Below are positions 15,509 through 24,871 of a DNA stretch of 64,000 nt, piece by piece; the stretch's first letter is position 1; each line of letters starts with the position of its first letter. The notes beneath the pieces are model-generated. The model was not told the DNA's origin. It saw only the letters and a list, made by a program, of their open reading frames with translations, and made no database searches. The stretch is from Streptomyces sp. IMTB 2501. Lineage in GTDB: Bacteria; Actinomycetota; Actinomycetes; Streptomycetales; Streptomycetaceae. The DNA lies in the NCBI RefSeq assembly GCF_001953885.1, contig NZ_MQUS01000002.1, positions 124,001 through 188,000 of the forward strand, read 5' to 3'. Made by a program: the position numbers and the translations under genes.

Positions 15509-16750
15509 TCACAGCCGGGCGACGATCAAGGCGATGTCGTCGTGTCCGCCGCCGCTGACGCCCATCCGGGACAGCAGGAGGTCTGCCAGGTGGTCGGGGC
15601 TGAGCCGCGGGTTGTCGGTGAGGGTGGCGGCGAGCCGGTTCAGGCCGGTGTCGATGTCCTCGTCGCGGCGTTCGATGAGACCGTCGGTGTAGAGCACGAG
15701 GGTGTCGCCGGGCGTGTAGTCGAGTGCGGCCTGCGGGCGCGGGACGTACTTCGGGCGGACTCCCAGAGGCGGATCAGTGGCCCGGTCCATCACGACGAAG
15801 GTGCCGTCGGCGTGGACCAGCACAGGCGGGAGGTGGCCGGCACTGCTGTAGGCGATGCGCCGGCGGTCGGGGTCGACGACGGCTTTGACCGCGGTGGTGG
15901 CCACGGCCCCTTCCACTGAGCAGGCGTACAGGTCCAACACCTCCATGGCCCTGGCCGGCTCGGGCAGGGCGCGGACGGCGGCGGACAGCGCGCTGCGCAG
16001 CATGCCCATCGCGGCGGCCGCCTCCAGACCATGGCCGACCACGTCGCCCACCGCCATGGCGAAGCCGTCGTCGGGCAGGTCCACCACGTCGTACCAGTCG
16101 CCGCACACGTTGAGTCCCGTGGCCGCGGGCAGGTAGCGCACCGCGACGTTCGGGTGCCGGGCCAGATCCGGCGACTGCATCATCGCCTCCTGGAGGGTGA
16201 CCGCGACCTTCCGTTCCCGGGCGTGCGCCTGCCGCAACTGCTCGTTCGCCTGCTGGAGTTCCCGCGCCCGCGCATACAGCTCGGCTTCCACGGCCTCCCG
16301 CTCGCCGAGCGCCTGACCCGGCTGGACGCGCGCGGCACGCGAGAGCCCGAACTCGGTCACGTCCTCCACCCGGTGGATGATCCACGCCACCTGGCCGCCC
16401 GCCCCCAGCACGGGAGTGTTGACGGGGGACCACCATCGTTCCTCGAAGACGCCGGGGCGGCCGGCCACCGGGATGTCGTACTTCTGCACCGCCATCGTGT
16501 CCGGCTCCTTCGAGCGCACGACCCGGTGCAGGGAGGCACTGAGGTTCCGTACCCCGTCGGCGTCGGGGTCCGCCGGGTTCTCGGGGAACGCGTCGAAGAG
16601 GTACTTCCCGATCAGGTCCTCCCGGGTGCGGCCGGTCGCCCGGCAGTAGGCCGCGTTGACGTCGAGGATCACGAGATCGGGGCCCAGTACGAGGTACGGG
16701 CTGGGGGTGGCGGCGAACAGCGCCCGGTAGTCGATCGGCGGTGTGGTCAC
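15509..16750 (-). CDS. PAS / PP2C (SpoIIE-type) serine phosphatase regulator
   Basis: The start is taken at GTG 16750 (VTTPPIDYRALFAATPSP), preceded by GGAGAGGAACGGGAG, giving 413 residues. A PAS domain covers about residues 5-130 (LFAATPSPYLVLGPDLVILD). A coiled-coil linker covers about 150-190 (ALGEREAVEAELYARARELQ). The PP2C/SpoIIE domain covers 200-412 (GLNVCGDWYDVVDLPDDGFA; VGDVVGHGLEAAAAMG; YSSAGHLPPVLV; LVLYTDGLIERRDEDID; GGHDDIALIVARL). Aspartates for the metal site are in place. Unlike the protein at 8162-9913 it lacks the kinase-like ATPase domain. Role: sensor phosphatase acting on an anti-sigma antagonist, partner unknown. Confidence 0.9.
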   Translation of the reverse strand: MTTPPIDYRALFAATPSPYLVLGPDLVILDVNAAYCRATGRTREDLIGKYLFDAFPENPADPDADGVRNLSASLHRVVRSKEPDTMAVQKYDIPVAGRPGVFEERWWSPVNTPVLGAGGQVAWIIHRVEDVTEFGLSRAARVQPGQALGEREAVEAELYARARELQQANEQLRQAHARERKVAVTLQEAMMQSPDLARHPNVAVRYLPAATGLNVCGDWYDVVDLPDDGFAMAVGDVVGHGLEAAAAMGMLRSALSAAVRALPEPARAMEVLDLYACSVEGAVATTAVKAVVDPDRRRIAYSSAGHLPPVLVHADGTFVVMDRATDPPLGVRPKYVPRPQAALDYTPGDTLVLYTDGLIERRDEDIDTGLNRLAATLTDNPRLSPDHLADLLLSRMGVSGGGHDDIALIVARL

Positions 16751-16823
16751 AGGCGCTCCCGTTCCTCTCCGATCCCCCTCGCTTCCACTATGCGCCCCGC
16801 TGATCAGCACATCAGTGGGCCGG

Positions 16824-17669
16824 TTACGGCAGGGAGCCGGGCCGGGAGTCGTAGAGCACGCTGTGGAAACGACCGGCGTCCTCCCGCCCGGAGGGGTCAC
16901 CGCCCAGCTGCCGCACCGCCTCGATCGCGTACCGCTGTTCCCGCTCGTCCGTGAAACGTCGCTGCGGGTAGGTGCGGGACGGATCCACCGTGGTGCGCAG
17001 GCCGTACGCGGCCAGCGTCCGTACGACCGGTTCGTACGACACGGTCCGCAGCACGAACGCGCTCACCCACACGGGGCGCCGGGCGCCGTTCAGCAGCGCG
17101 GCGAACGTCCGCTCGGTGATGTAGCTGCCGCCGCCCGTGAGGGTGATCAGCCCGACGTCCGTCAGGGCGCGGTTCAGCCGGGGCCCGGGCGGCGCCTGCT
17201 CCAGGTCGTCGGTGAAGGCGGCGTCCAGCAGACCGACCTGCTGGGCGTAGTGCACGGCCGGTGCCGCGATGTCCAGGCCGAACACCGGCACCGCGTCGGG
17301 GCGGCGCCGCTCGGCGTAGAACTCCTTGTCCCGTGCCACCAGTTCCGCCGTCGACAGGGCCTGGCAGTCAGGGGAGGCGTACCGCTCGTACAGTTCCGTC
17401 AGCGTCACTTCGTGGTTGAGCAGTGCGGCATTGATCCCGTAGGAACAGCACACGTCCAGCACCGCCGGCCGGCCGGGGCGGCCCTCGTCCAGCGCGGCCC
17501 GTTCGGCGGCGGCCCGCCGGAAGACCGGCTGGGCGTGGCGCGGGATCTCGTACTCCAGCGGGGCCAGCCGCGTGAAGTAGGCGCGGGGGTCCGGCCGGTC
17601 GTAGATGTCGTCGAACCGCGCCTTGCCGCCCGCCACACCCTCCGTACCGCCAGAACCGGACCCGGGCAT
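16824..17669 (-). CDS. SAM-dependent methyltransferase-like protein
   Basis: The start is ATG 17669, eight bases after GAGGAGG, giving 281 residues. The segment PAVLDVCCSYGINAALLN resembles methyltransferase motif I, with an atypical Cys-Cys-Ser-Tyr-Gly in place of GxGxG. Later segments are RRPDAVPVFGLDIAAPAVHY and DVGLITLTGGGSYITERTFA. The substrate is not evident and enzymatic activity is an inference from the fold. It runs in the same direction as the PP2C gene downstream, separated by 73 bases, and may be cotranscribed with it. Confidence 0.65.
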   Translation of the reverse strand: MPGSGSGGTEGVAGGKARFDDIYDRPDPRAYFTRLAPLEYEIPRHAQPVFRRAAAERAALDEGRPGRPAVLDVCCSYGINAALLNHEVTLTELYERYASPDCQALSTAELVARDKEFYAERRRPDAVPVFGLDIAAPAVHYAQQVGLLDAAFTDDLEQAPPGPRLNRALTDVGLITLTGGGSYITERTFAALLNGARRPVWVSAFVLRTVSYEPVVRTLAAYGLRTTVDPSRTYPQRRFTDEREQRYAIEAVRQLGGDPSGREDAGRFHSVLYDSRPGSLP

Positions 17670-17936
17670 TGCCGTACTCCTCCTCGTAAACGCAGCAGAA
17701 CACATCGGTATATCCATCATGTCCCGACTCCCGCTCCCCGGATGTGATCCTGCCGCCGGTCGGCGTATCCGCCTCGCCGAGGCGAATGGCACCCACTGGA
17801 GCCGTAACCGGACGCGGACCGCACGAGCGGGCGATGGCGAGATGCGGGGGCGGGCGTTTCGCGTCACGGTAGGGAGCGAGGGGGCTGAGTCGCTCTGGCC
17901 CGATGTCGTACGAGCATCGCCCTAGCCGAAGGAAAC

Positions 17937-18938
17937 ATGATGGCCGTAGCCACCGACATGCTCGTTCCCGCGCTGCGTGAGGTCCGTGAAGCCCAAGCCG
18001 CGCTGGCCGACCGATTCAAAGCCGACCTTGCCGTCACGCCCCCCGGGGAGTACCGGGAACTCCTGGAACGCCGTGTCGGCGACGCCCGGGGGCATGTGTA
18101 CGCCATTGACGAACGACTCACCGTGCTGAAGCCGCGCCGGTTCGTGCGGAACGTTCTCGGCAACGCCTGGGACGTCACCAGGCAAGCAGTCCGGCTGCCC
18201 TTGGACGCCGCCATGATCGCGCCGGGCGCCCTGCTGCGGAGCCAGCAGGGGAAGGCGACGGAGCAGCGGCTGCTGAAGAACGTCGAGGAGGAGTACGCCG
18301 CCACCGCCTTCGCCATGGCCATCTGCCGGGCCGCCGAACGCATCGCTCAGGAAGCCGGGAACGTCGCCACCGCGGACCTTCTCAGCACCGTGCGCCGCGA
18401 CGGCGAGGAGATGCTGGAAGAACTCGCGGACTGCCTGGAGCAGCGGGCCCGGGCAGCGGTGCTGGCCGCCGAGGCGGAGGTGATCGCCGCCGAGGGCGTG
18501 GGCGTCGGCGGCGCCGCGCAGGCGGTCCGGGACTGGAGCACGTGGCTGCGGGAGACGGCCGAGCGGATGCCCGGCGTGGACCGGCTCCAGGGCGTACCGG
18601 AGGGCGCCCTGATCTCGGAGGACGAGCTGCCGATTCCCGACTACCGCAGGCTCGGCACCAGGATGATCGTCGACCGGCTCCCGCAGCTGTCGCAGACGGA
18701 TCTCGCGACGGTCGGCGCGTACGAGCGTTTCCACGCGGCCCGTCCCGCAGTCCTGAGCAGGATCGCCGACCTGCTCGGGCCCGAACCCTGGCCCGGCTAC
18801 GACGGCATGAACACGGGCGACATCCGCAAGCGGCTCGCCGAGGCGGGAGAGAGCCTCACCCAGCGGGTGCTGGACTACGAGCGCCGTCATCAGGCCCGCT
18901 CCACCGTCCTCGCGGCGGCCGAACGGGTCCACGCCTGA
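17937..18938 (+). CDS. Conserved hypothetical protein, helical, ferritin-like region
   Basis: 333 residues, mostly helical with no membrane segments. The central part (YAATAFAMAICRAAERIAQE, LLSTVRRDGEEMLEELADCL) resembles ferritin-like DUF892/YciE helices with regularly spaced Glu and His-type residues, but the metal ligands cannot be assigned with confidence. The second half (LPIPDYRRLGTRMIVDRLPQ, TVGAYERFHAARPAVLSRIA) contains a short repeat-type motif seen in other Streptomyces hypothetical proteins. The start follows GAAGGAA. It lies between divergent and convergent neighbours and is monocistronic. Function unknown. Confidence 0.7.
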   Translation: MMAVATDMLVPALREVREAQAALADRFKADLAVTPPGEYRELLERRVGDARGHVYAIDERLTVLKPRRFVRNVLGNAWDVTRQAVRLPLDAAMIAPGALLRSQQGKATEQRLLKNVEEEYAATAFAMAICRAAERIAQEAGNVATADLLSTVRRDGEEMLEELADCLEQRARAAVLAAEAEVIAAEGVGVGGAAQAVRDWSTWLRETAERMPGVDRLQGVPEGALISEDELPIPDYRRLGTRMIVDRLPQLSQTDLATVGAYERFHAARPAVLSRIADLLGPEPWPGYDGMNTGDIRKRLAEAGESLTQRVLDYERRHQARSTVLAAAERVHA

Positions 18939-18965
18939 CGGGCTTCCGTCCGACGGGGCAGCAGC

Positions 18966-19874
18966 TCATGCGCCAGGCCGCAGGGGCTCGGGGCGCCGGT
19001 GCTCGTAGGTCCACAGCTCATCGACGAGAGTGAAGCCGAAGGAGCGGAACAGCCGGGTGGCGGCCTGGCTCTCGCACATGGGCGGCCGGGCGTCGTCGAG
19101 GACGAGCGCGACCTCGGTGGCGCCCTGCTCGGCCAGCAGGGCCAGGGCCTGCCCGAGCAACCGGCGGCCCAGACCACGGCGCCGGCGGACGGGCGTGGTC
19201 TCGATCCAGTAGAGCGTCGCGGTGCGCTCGGGTCCCATGCCGACGACGGCTTCGGCGACCGGTTCGGTGGCCTCGCGAAGGATCAGCCGGTGGCCCGGCG
19301 GGAAGTCGCAGGGGAAGACGTCGGCGACCGGTTTGGCCGGCGGGTGCTCGGCAGGGAGCCTGCGGTGCAGGTAGCGGCCCTGGCAGTGGCCGGTGAAGCC
19401 GGTCTCCACCAAGGCGTTGTGGGTGGCGCCGCGCCGGGTGCGGGGCAGGCCACCCGGCCCCTGCGGACCCGGCGGGGCGCCGACGAACGCCTCGATCCGC
19501 GGGCAGTGGCCCAGGGCCCTGAGAGCGTGGCCGATCAGGGTGCGCAGGGTCGGGGGGTGCTCGTACGCGTGGACCCAGTAGATGAGACCAGGGCCCGAAT
19601 CCGCCCAGGACAGGTAGGCGATGGTCCCGCGGGGGCGGTCCCCGGCATCGGTGAGCACACTGATCTGCGGCCAAGCCGGTATGGCCCGGCTGACCAAGGG
19701 GACGGGAACACACCACGCCGGGGTCAGCGTCTCCGGGGCGCAACGCGGCTGCCCTGGAAGCCGGTCGGCATCGATGAGTTCGTGTACCCCTGCTTCGTCC
19801 TTGGGGAGGACCGGGCGTACCGTCGTCCCGCTGTCGGGGCTCGGCGAGGAGGCCATGCTGTCCTGTCCGCACAT
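18966..19874 (-). CDS. GNAT family N-acetyltransferase, two-domain
   Basis: 302 residues from ATG 19874 (ATG 19856 is also possible). The C-terminal GNAT domain carries the acetyl-CoA loop WIETTPVRRRRGLGRRLLGQ followed by EVALVLDDARPPMCESQA and FRSFGFTLVDELWTYEHR. The N-terminal half (TVRPVLPKDEAGVHELIDAD) looks like a second, degenerate GNAT half. Acceptor unknown. It follows the lipase gene on the same strand with a gap of 19 bases, so they probably share a transcript. Confidence 0.8.
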   Translation of the reverse strand: MCGQDSMASSPSPDSGTTVRPVLPKDEAGVHELIDADRLPGQPRCAPETLTPAWCVPVPLVSRAIPAWPQISVLTDAGDRPRGTIAYLSWADSGPGLIYWVHAYEHPPTLRTLIGHALRALGHCPRIEAFVGAPPGPQGPGGLPRTRRGATHNALVETGFTGHCQGRYLHRRLPAEHPPAKPVADVFPCDFPPGHRLILREATEPVAEAVVGMGPERTATLYWIETTPVRRRRGLGRRLLGQALALLAEQGATEVALVLDDARPPMCESQAATRLFRSFGFTLVDELWTYEHRRPEPLRPGA

Positions 19875-19893
19875 GTGCCGGCGTTCCTGTCGG

Positions 19894-20784
19894 CTACTTC
19901 TCAGCGTCCCCTGTTTCGGCCCGGCTGTCACGGGAACGGCGGCTGTGCCCTGGGGGCTGCCCGTTCTTTCTGGGGGTGTGACTGTGCGGGAGGCAGGTGG
20001 CGGACATGGACTGCCGGGCCGCGGTGAGCAATGAGCGGACCTGGTCGATGACCGGCGGGTGCAGCGGGAGTGTCAGGTGGCCGACGCCGGGCACGAGCAC
20101 GTTGCGGGCCGTGAGGTCGGGATGGTCGATGCGGCCCCTGGAAGCCGGGATCACGACCTCGTCGAAGTCGCTGTAGAAGGCCACGAACCGGGTACGGCAC
20201 CCGGGGGCCGGCCCGGCGAGTTCGGTCAGCAGCCCGCTTCCGGGCCGTAGCTGGCGCAGCAGCGGATGGGGCGGTGCCAGCAGGGCCGCCGCCGTGCCGC
20301 CGTGCGGCGTCGCGAGCGTGATCACCAGCGGGACGTACGCGTCCCCGCCGAGCGCCTGTGTGTAGTAGCGGGCGATCAGCCCTCCGAGGCTGTATCCGAT
20401 CACGACCACGGGCCGCCCCGAGCTTCGGGCACTCGCCAGCTCCGCCTGCTCGCCCAGGACCCGGGCCGCCGCGCGGATGTCCGGGCCGAACGCGTGGTGA
20501 CCCATCGTGGTGAAGGGCCCCGCACCGATGCCGTCCAGCCCTCGCCGCAGCGCCGCGATGATCGATTCACCGTCGCTCAGCCCATGCACCAGCAGAACCG
20601 GAAGGTCCCCCGCTGTCGGTGGCGGTTCGTTCTGGCCCGGGTCTGGCCCGGGCACGGTACGACGGAAGTGGCCGACGATCTGCTCGACGCCTTCCGCTGC
20701 CAGGTCGAGCGGGAGGCGCACGAGCCGTCCGGCGGCTCTGCTTGCCTCGACACCCACACCACGCACCGGTGACATGCCCGGCAC
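19894..20784 (-). CDS. Alpha/beta-hydrolase lipase/esterase
   Basis: 296 residues. Hydrolase elements are in order: LPVLLVHGLSDGES (oxyanion region), VVVIGYSLGGLIARYYTQAL with the nucleophile Ser in GYSLG, FVAFYSDFDEVVIP with the likely acid Asp, and VPGVGHLTLPLHP with the catalytic His. This resembles the lipase class-2 and triacylglycerol lipase-like esterases of Streptomyces. No clear signal peptide is present, so a cytosolic or membrane-associated location is likely. The last about 35 residues are basic and low in complexity. Confidence 0.82.
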   Translation of the reverse strand: MPGMSPVRGVGVEASRAAGRLVRLPLDLAAEGVEQIVGHFRRTVPGPDPGQNEPPPTAGDLPVLLVHGLSDGESIIAALRRGLDGIGAGPFTTMGHHAFGPDIRAAARVLGEQAELASARSSGRPVVVIGYSLGGLIARYYTQALGGDAYVPLVITLATPHGGTAAALLAPPHPLLRQLRPGSGLLTELAGPAPGCRTRFVAFYSDFDEVVIPASRGRIDHPDLTARNVLVPGVGHLTLPLHPPVIDQVRSLLTAARQSMSATCLPHSHTPRKNGQPPGHSRRSRDSRAETGDAEK

Positions 20785-20911
20785 CGACAGGTGGGCTCCG
20801 AAAGGAATACCCGTGGTCGTTCACCTTCCCCGGATATGCCCCCACTTGCCCTAGGTGATGAAACATTGTGCGCGCCGATCGCATTCCCTGCCACATCAGT
20901 GGTCCCACAGT

Positions 20912-21470
20912 TCACAGCGGATCGCTCCTGTACGGCGGGGCTCCGTCATGGGTGGCGCTGCCGCGGGCCGGGGCGGGAGCCAGGGCCGCCGCGGCTGCCG
21001 GGGGCCTGGAGCGGCGGCTTGGAGGACTGCGGGCGGGGAGATGTCGGGCACTCCGGCGGGAGCGGTCGATGTCGTGGGCGGTGACGATCCCGCAGAGCCG
21101 GCCGTCGTCCATGACCAGGATGGGCGTCCGCCGCTGGTGAGAAGGCGCTCCAGGACGGTGTTCAGCAGCTCCTGCGGTGCGGCGAGCGTGCACCGGGACA
21201 GCGGCGTCGCGACGTCCCGGACCCGCAGCGATCGCTGCTTTCCGGGCGGCACGGCGGCCAGCCGACTCAGCCGTACGACACCGCTGGGACGGCCGGCGAG
21301 GCCCAGCACCGGCAGCACCGAGTGCCGTGCCGGCGAGGGCACCTCGGACAGGAAGCGGTCCACGGTCAGCCAGTCGGGACCGGTGACCACCGCAGCGCAC
21401 ATCGCCTGCCCCGCCCGTACGCCGCGCGGCCGTGACCAGATCTGCCGCGACCAGCAGGGCCGCCCGTGAA
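20912..21470 (-). pseudogene. CBS-domain part of a site-2 (M50) protease, truncated and frameshifted
   Basis: From about 21450 leftwards one frame reads GPDWLTVDRFLSEVPSPARH, SVLPVLGLAGRPSGVVRLSR and LRVRDVATPLSRCTLAAPQE. Near base 21140 the frame changes to ILVMDDGRLCGIVTAHDIDR. This is the CBS pair at the C-terminus of actinomycete M50 membrane proteases. The zinc-binding HExxH helix and the membrane part are absent, so only the regulatory tail remains, and it is broken. Exact ends are uncertain. Confidence 0.55.
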
Positions 21471-21719
21471 CGAGTGGATCTTTCCCGAGCCGGCAGCTGT
21501 GCCAGAGGACAACCGGCCCGAGCCCTTCGTCCCACGGCATTCGGATGCGGTCCGCTCGTGGGCGACCGCAGCGCAACCTCACCGCAGTCGACCTCAGCCA
21601 GCCCGTCGGCCGCATGCTGGAGCGGCGGTACCGCTCGGCTGGCCACTGAACCCCGCTCGACGAAGTCCAACGGAACAGCTCCTTGTCGGCGAGCGGTACT
21701 CGGGCCACGGCGGCGGCCC

Positions 21720-21755
21720 AGGCGCCTCTGAGCGGTGTCGCACTCAGAGGCGCCT
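21720..21755. terminator. Hairpin terminator for the phosphoesterase gene
   Basis: Perfect 13-bp arms, AGGCGCCTCTGAG (21720-21732) and CTCAGAGGCGCCT (21743-21755), have a 10-base loop and lie eight bases beyond the stop of the minus-strand gene. Confidence 0.75.
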
Positions 21756-21762
21756 GGCGGAG

Positions 21763-22959
21763 TCAGTGCTTGGTCGGGACGACCGGGTTGGACGGGGATG
21801 AGGCGGGGCCGGTGCCTACGCAGTTGGTGGCCGATACGGTGAAGGTGTAGCTGGTTCCGGGGGTGAGGCCGGTGATGGTGGCGCTGGTCGAGGTGCCGCT
21901 GACCGTCGCGCTACCGCCGGGGGATCCGGTCACGTTGTACTGCGTGATCGAGCAGCCCCCGTTGCTGGCCGGCGGTGTCCAGGTGACGGTCGCCTGCCGG
22001 TGACCGGCGGTGGCGGTCACGTTGGTCGGGGCACCGGGCAGGGTCTGGCCGGTCTGCGGCACGAAGAAGTCCGACATCGCGGTGGCGCCGCCGTCGTTGC
22101 TGGTCAGCGGGGCGAGACCCCATGCAGACTCTATGGTGGCCAGCCAGGAGTAGTGGTTGTACAGGTTGGTCGAGTGGTAGCCGGCCGTGGTCGACTTGCT
22201 GATCATGATCGACGCCACCTGGTTGTTCTGGGTGCCGTCGTCCTCGTCCCACACGATGTTGAGCACCGAGTTCTGGCTGGTGAAGGCGGGGGAGTTGAGG
22301 ATCGTCGGCACGTTCTGCGACAGCCAGGTGTCGCCTTGGGCGATCGTGCCGTCGTGCATGTCGTCGATCAGGTTCGGGGTGATGAACGCGTAGTTCGGCG
22401 TGGTGGCCGTCGAACCGAGGTCGGTGGCGAGCTGGGTGTACGGCACGTCGTTGTTGCACTGCGGCGTGGTCTGGATGTCGGTGTAGTAGACGAAGGGGTT
22501 GTGCCGCACCGCATACTCGCCCGAGTCGGACAGCGTGCAGGGTGCCGGCATCGATTCCTCGTACGCCTTCCAGGTCTTGCCGGCCGGCGTGATGCGGTCC
22601 GCCGCGATGTTCGGCTGGTTCACCGTGCATTGCGACGGGTTGCAGTCGGTGGTGATGCCGAAGTTCGATCCACCGGTCAGTTCCAGGTAGTTCGGCAGGC
22701 TCGGGTGGCCGACCGCGAAGTAGTTCGACGCGATGCCGTACTGGCTGACCAGCGAGTTGATGTACGGCGCCTGGCTGTTGCCGACGATCTCGTTGTACGA
22801 GTGGTTTTCCATCAGGATCGTGAAGACGTGGTCGAACGCCGGAACGGACCCGGCCGCCTGCGCGGACGTGGCGCCACCGGATATCTCCGGCGCCAGGGCG
22901 AGCAGCAGCGAGGCCACCAAGGTCAGCAGCCTTCTGGCCAGTCGTCGATGCGGATGCAT
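21763..22959 (-). CDS. Secreted phosphoesterase (acid phosphatase / phospholipase C fold) with C-terminal fibronectin type III domain
   Basis: The start is ATG 22959 after GGAGGAGGTTG, giving 398 residues. An Arg-rich start and a hydrophobic stretch (LLTLVASLLLALAPEISGGA) form a signal peptide ending near an AQA-A site. The catalytic domain has FTILMENHSYNEIVG, with the phosphate-binding Glu-Asn, then HPSLPNYLELTGG and VWDEDDGTQNNQVASIM, with metal-binding Asp residues. Residues about 305-398 are one FN3 domain (APTNVTATAGHRQATVTW; GLTPGTSYTFTVSATN), which may bind a polymer or cell-wall surface. It probably hydrolyses phosphate esters outside the cell. The substrate is not known. Confidence 0.88.
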   Translation of the reverse strand: MHPHRRLARRLLTLVASLLLALAPEISGGATSAQAAGSVPAFDHVFTILMENHSYNEIVGNSQAPYINSLVSQYGIASNYFAVGHPSLPNYLELTGGSNFGITTDCNPSQCTVNQPNIAADRITPAGKTWKAYEESMPAPCTLSDSGEYAVRHNPFVYYTDIQTTPQCNNDVPYTQLATDLGSTATTPNYAFITPNLIDDMHDGTIAQGDTWLSQNVPTILNSPAFTSQNSVLNIVWDEDDGTQNNQVASIMISKSTTAGYHSTNLYNHYSWLATIESAWGLAPLTSNDGGATAMSDFFVPQTGQTLPGAPTNVTATAGHRQATVTWTPPASNGGCSITQYNVTGSPGGSATVSGTSTSATITGLTPGTSYTFTVSATNCVGTGPASSPSNPVVPTKH

Positions 22960-23680
22960 GTGCAACCTCCTCCAGCTAGGTGGTTTGCACCCAGCACGGT
23001 GACGGAACCGGCGGCTCCGGCGCCTCCGCACGCGCTGGACCGTTGGCTGAATTTCTCCCTTGGGTCCGTCAACAACCCTTCAGTGAACGCGGACTTGCTT
23101 GTTTACGAGGCAGAGGAACGCCCTGCTCACCACGGTGATCATTAGGCTGCTTTCCGTGGCGCGCCGCGCCCGACGCGTCTTGTGCGGCAGAAGCAGGGTG
23201 GGCTCTACCGCGGCCGGTGCGAGTCCATGCGCCGGAACACGCCTTCGCCCGTCGCCCCGTCAACGTCCTCTGTTTCCACTCCACCTCGGTCAGAGGCGTG
23301 TGTGGTGGGACACCATAGTTTTTGGCGTGGGAGTGCGTGCGGCCACCATGGACGCGCTGCCGGGGCGTCGGTGACGGACTCCGGTGCTTGTTCAGTGCTG
23401 GCCAAGAGTCCACGTCCGCTGCATCCGCCGACGATCCGTCCGGCCGACGCTCACAAGGTCTCGTACGCCTCATGAGGCTTCACCAGGGGTCCCGACTCAC
23501 TCGGCTGGCTCCACGTCACTGTCGCCCGAAGAGCCCAGCAGAACTTGCGTCACTCGTATGGCGGACTTGGAGTGCAGTCGGTTGCCGCACTCGGAACCCT
23601 AGGATCCATAATCGGACAAAACGGGCATATGGTCCCTCGTCTGGCACGGGCGGGTTCACCTCACCACTGAAGGAGACGGG
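22960..23680. other. 721-bp intergenic region, no supported gene
   Basis: Both strands were read. No family is recognisable and no ORF has good third-position bias. The region holds the promoters of the divergent phosphoesterase and DUF6230 genes. I see no clear operator or tRNA. Confidence 0.5.
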
Positions 23681-24304
23681 ATGTCGCACCGCGCCGGGAG
23701 AACCCGTTGGAGGCGCTTCGCGGTAGTCCTGGTGTCCAGCGTCGCAGCGTGCGCGACGGTCGGCATCGCCATGGCGCAGGGAGTGCTCGCCGCCTCGTTC
23801 TTCATCTCCGGCCAGAAGTTTCAGGTCACCGCCGACTCGTTGACCGCCCGTGGATTCAGTCTCTATGGCATGGTCGACGTGACCAAGAAACATGAACTCG
23901 TACCCGTTGTGGTCAGCGGGTTCCGGGACGCGACTGTCCGGGGGCTGTGCCAGTCCATTCTCGTCGACATCCCGGTGCTGGGCACACAGACTCTGCGGCT
24001 CACCGGAGGTGACGACCGGCCGGCCGAGGCGTCGAACCTGTTCATCGACGCGACGGCCGAGTCCGCCAATGGCGCGAATTTCAGCGGCCTCGACGTCGGA
24101 GTCGCTCAGGGCGCCATGACCAAGGGGCCGGTCGAGCCCAAAGACAGGGACTCGCGGTTCTTCGCCCCTGACGGGGTGGGCCAGCAAGCTCTGTCGACCA
24201 CCCTGACCGACCTGCGAGTGAGTGCCGTCGCGGTCTCCGCCGGGACGTTCAGCGTTCCGGGTCTGCGCTTGCGGCTTGAGCGGGGCAGCCATCCGTGCCC
24301 CTGA
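23681..24304 (+). CDS. DUF6230 family protein with N-terminal membrane anchor or signal
   Basis: 207 residues. An Arg-rich start and one hydrophobic helix (FAVVLVSSVAACATVGIAMA) suggest export or anchoring. The rest is a beta-rich extracytoplasmic domain (SFFISGQKFQVTADSLTARG; LCQSILVDIPVLGTQTLRLT; FFAPDGVGQQALSTTLTDLR) typical of DUF6230, a family widely found in Streptomyces and sometimes called cholesterol-esterase-like without proof. The next gene is the usual partner DUF6114. The start ATG follows GGAGACGGG. A small GC hairpin lies just after the stop. Confidence 0.82.
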   Translation: MSHRAGRTRWRRFAVVLVSSVAACATVGIAMAQGVLAASFFISGQKFQVTADSLTARGFSLYGMVDVTKKHELVPVVVSGFRDATVRGLCQSILVDIPVLGTQTLRLTGGDDRPAEASNLFIDATAESANGANFSGLDVGVAQGAMTKGPVEPKDRDSRFFAPDGVGQQALSTTLTDLRVSAVAVSAGTFSVPGLRLRLERGSHPCP

Positions 24305-24311
24305 CCCGGCG

Positions 24312-24328
24312 GCCCCCGTGCAGGGGGC
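24312..24328. terminator. Small hairpin between DUF6230 and DUF6114
   Basis: GCCCCC (24312-24317), GTGCA, GGGGGC (24323-24328), eight bases after the stop. It is short and may be an attenuator within the operon and not a full terminator. Confidence 0.35.
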
Positions 24329-24388
24329 GCAGGTCCGGGCCTCCATCCTCCTCGCGGGACCACGGCACCACTGATCAGGACAGGACGC

Positions 24389-24871
24389 GTGATCATCAAA
24401 CCACTCGGCAGACGACGTGAACTGCTTGCCGCAGCAGTTGAGTTCCGGCGGGCGTTCAGAACCTGGCGTGGCGAACGCCCCTTCTGGGCAGGTGCGTTCA
24501 CCTTCGCCGCCGGTCTGCCCATCCTCTACTGGCCCTACGCGAACCTGGACCTGGGCGGGGTTCCACTCGCCCTGTCGACCGCGTCCGGCGCCGGATCCCT
24601 GGTGATCGGAACTCTGCTCCTGGCGCTGGGCGTCGCGCTCTGGTATGGCCCCCACCTTCGTGTGTTCGCCGGGATTTCCACCCTCCTCCTCGCCCTCATC
24701 TCCCTTCCCGTCGCGAACCTCGGCGGCCTCTTCCTCGGCGCAGCCTCCGGCCTGATCGGCGGCTCCCTGGCCTGCGCCTGGATGCCGCCCACAGCCGACG
24801 AGCCGTCGACACCACCGGGAGACTGTCCGGAATCACCGGTTCCGACGGGCGAGGGCCGAAGTGACACCTGA
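24389..24871 (+). CDS. DUF6114 integral membrane protein
   Basis: 160 residues from a GTG at 24389, preceded by AGGACAGGA. It has four hydrophobic segments at about residues 33-52, 58-80, 85-105 and 108-128 (PFWAGAFTFAAGLPILYWPY; SGAGSLVIGTLLLALGVALW; VFAGISTLLLALISLPVANL; LGGLFLGAASGLIGGSLACA). The N-terminal RRAFRTWRGERPFW is typical of the family. The C-terminus is a Pro/Glu-rich tail. DUF6114 and DUF6230 occur as neighbours in many Streptomyces genomes, so they probably form a membrane complex. Function unknown. Confidence 0.82.
   Translation: MIIKPLGRRRELLAAAVEFRRAFRTWRGERPFWAGAFTFAAGLPILYWPYANLDLGGVPLALSTASGAGSLVIGTLLLALGVALWYGPHLRVFAGISTLLLALISLPVANLGGLFLGAASGLIGGSLACAWMPPTADEPSTPPGDCPESPVPTGEGRSDT

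Noticed and set aside
21466..21801. Plus-strand frame of 111 codons beginning NEWIFPEPAAVPEDNRP
   Set aside because: The opening looks protein-like, but the frame runs through the terminator and into the antisense of the phosphoesterase gene, and no relative is recognised.
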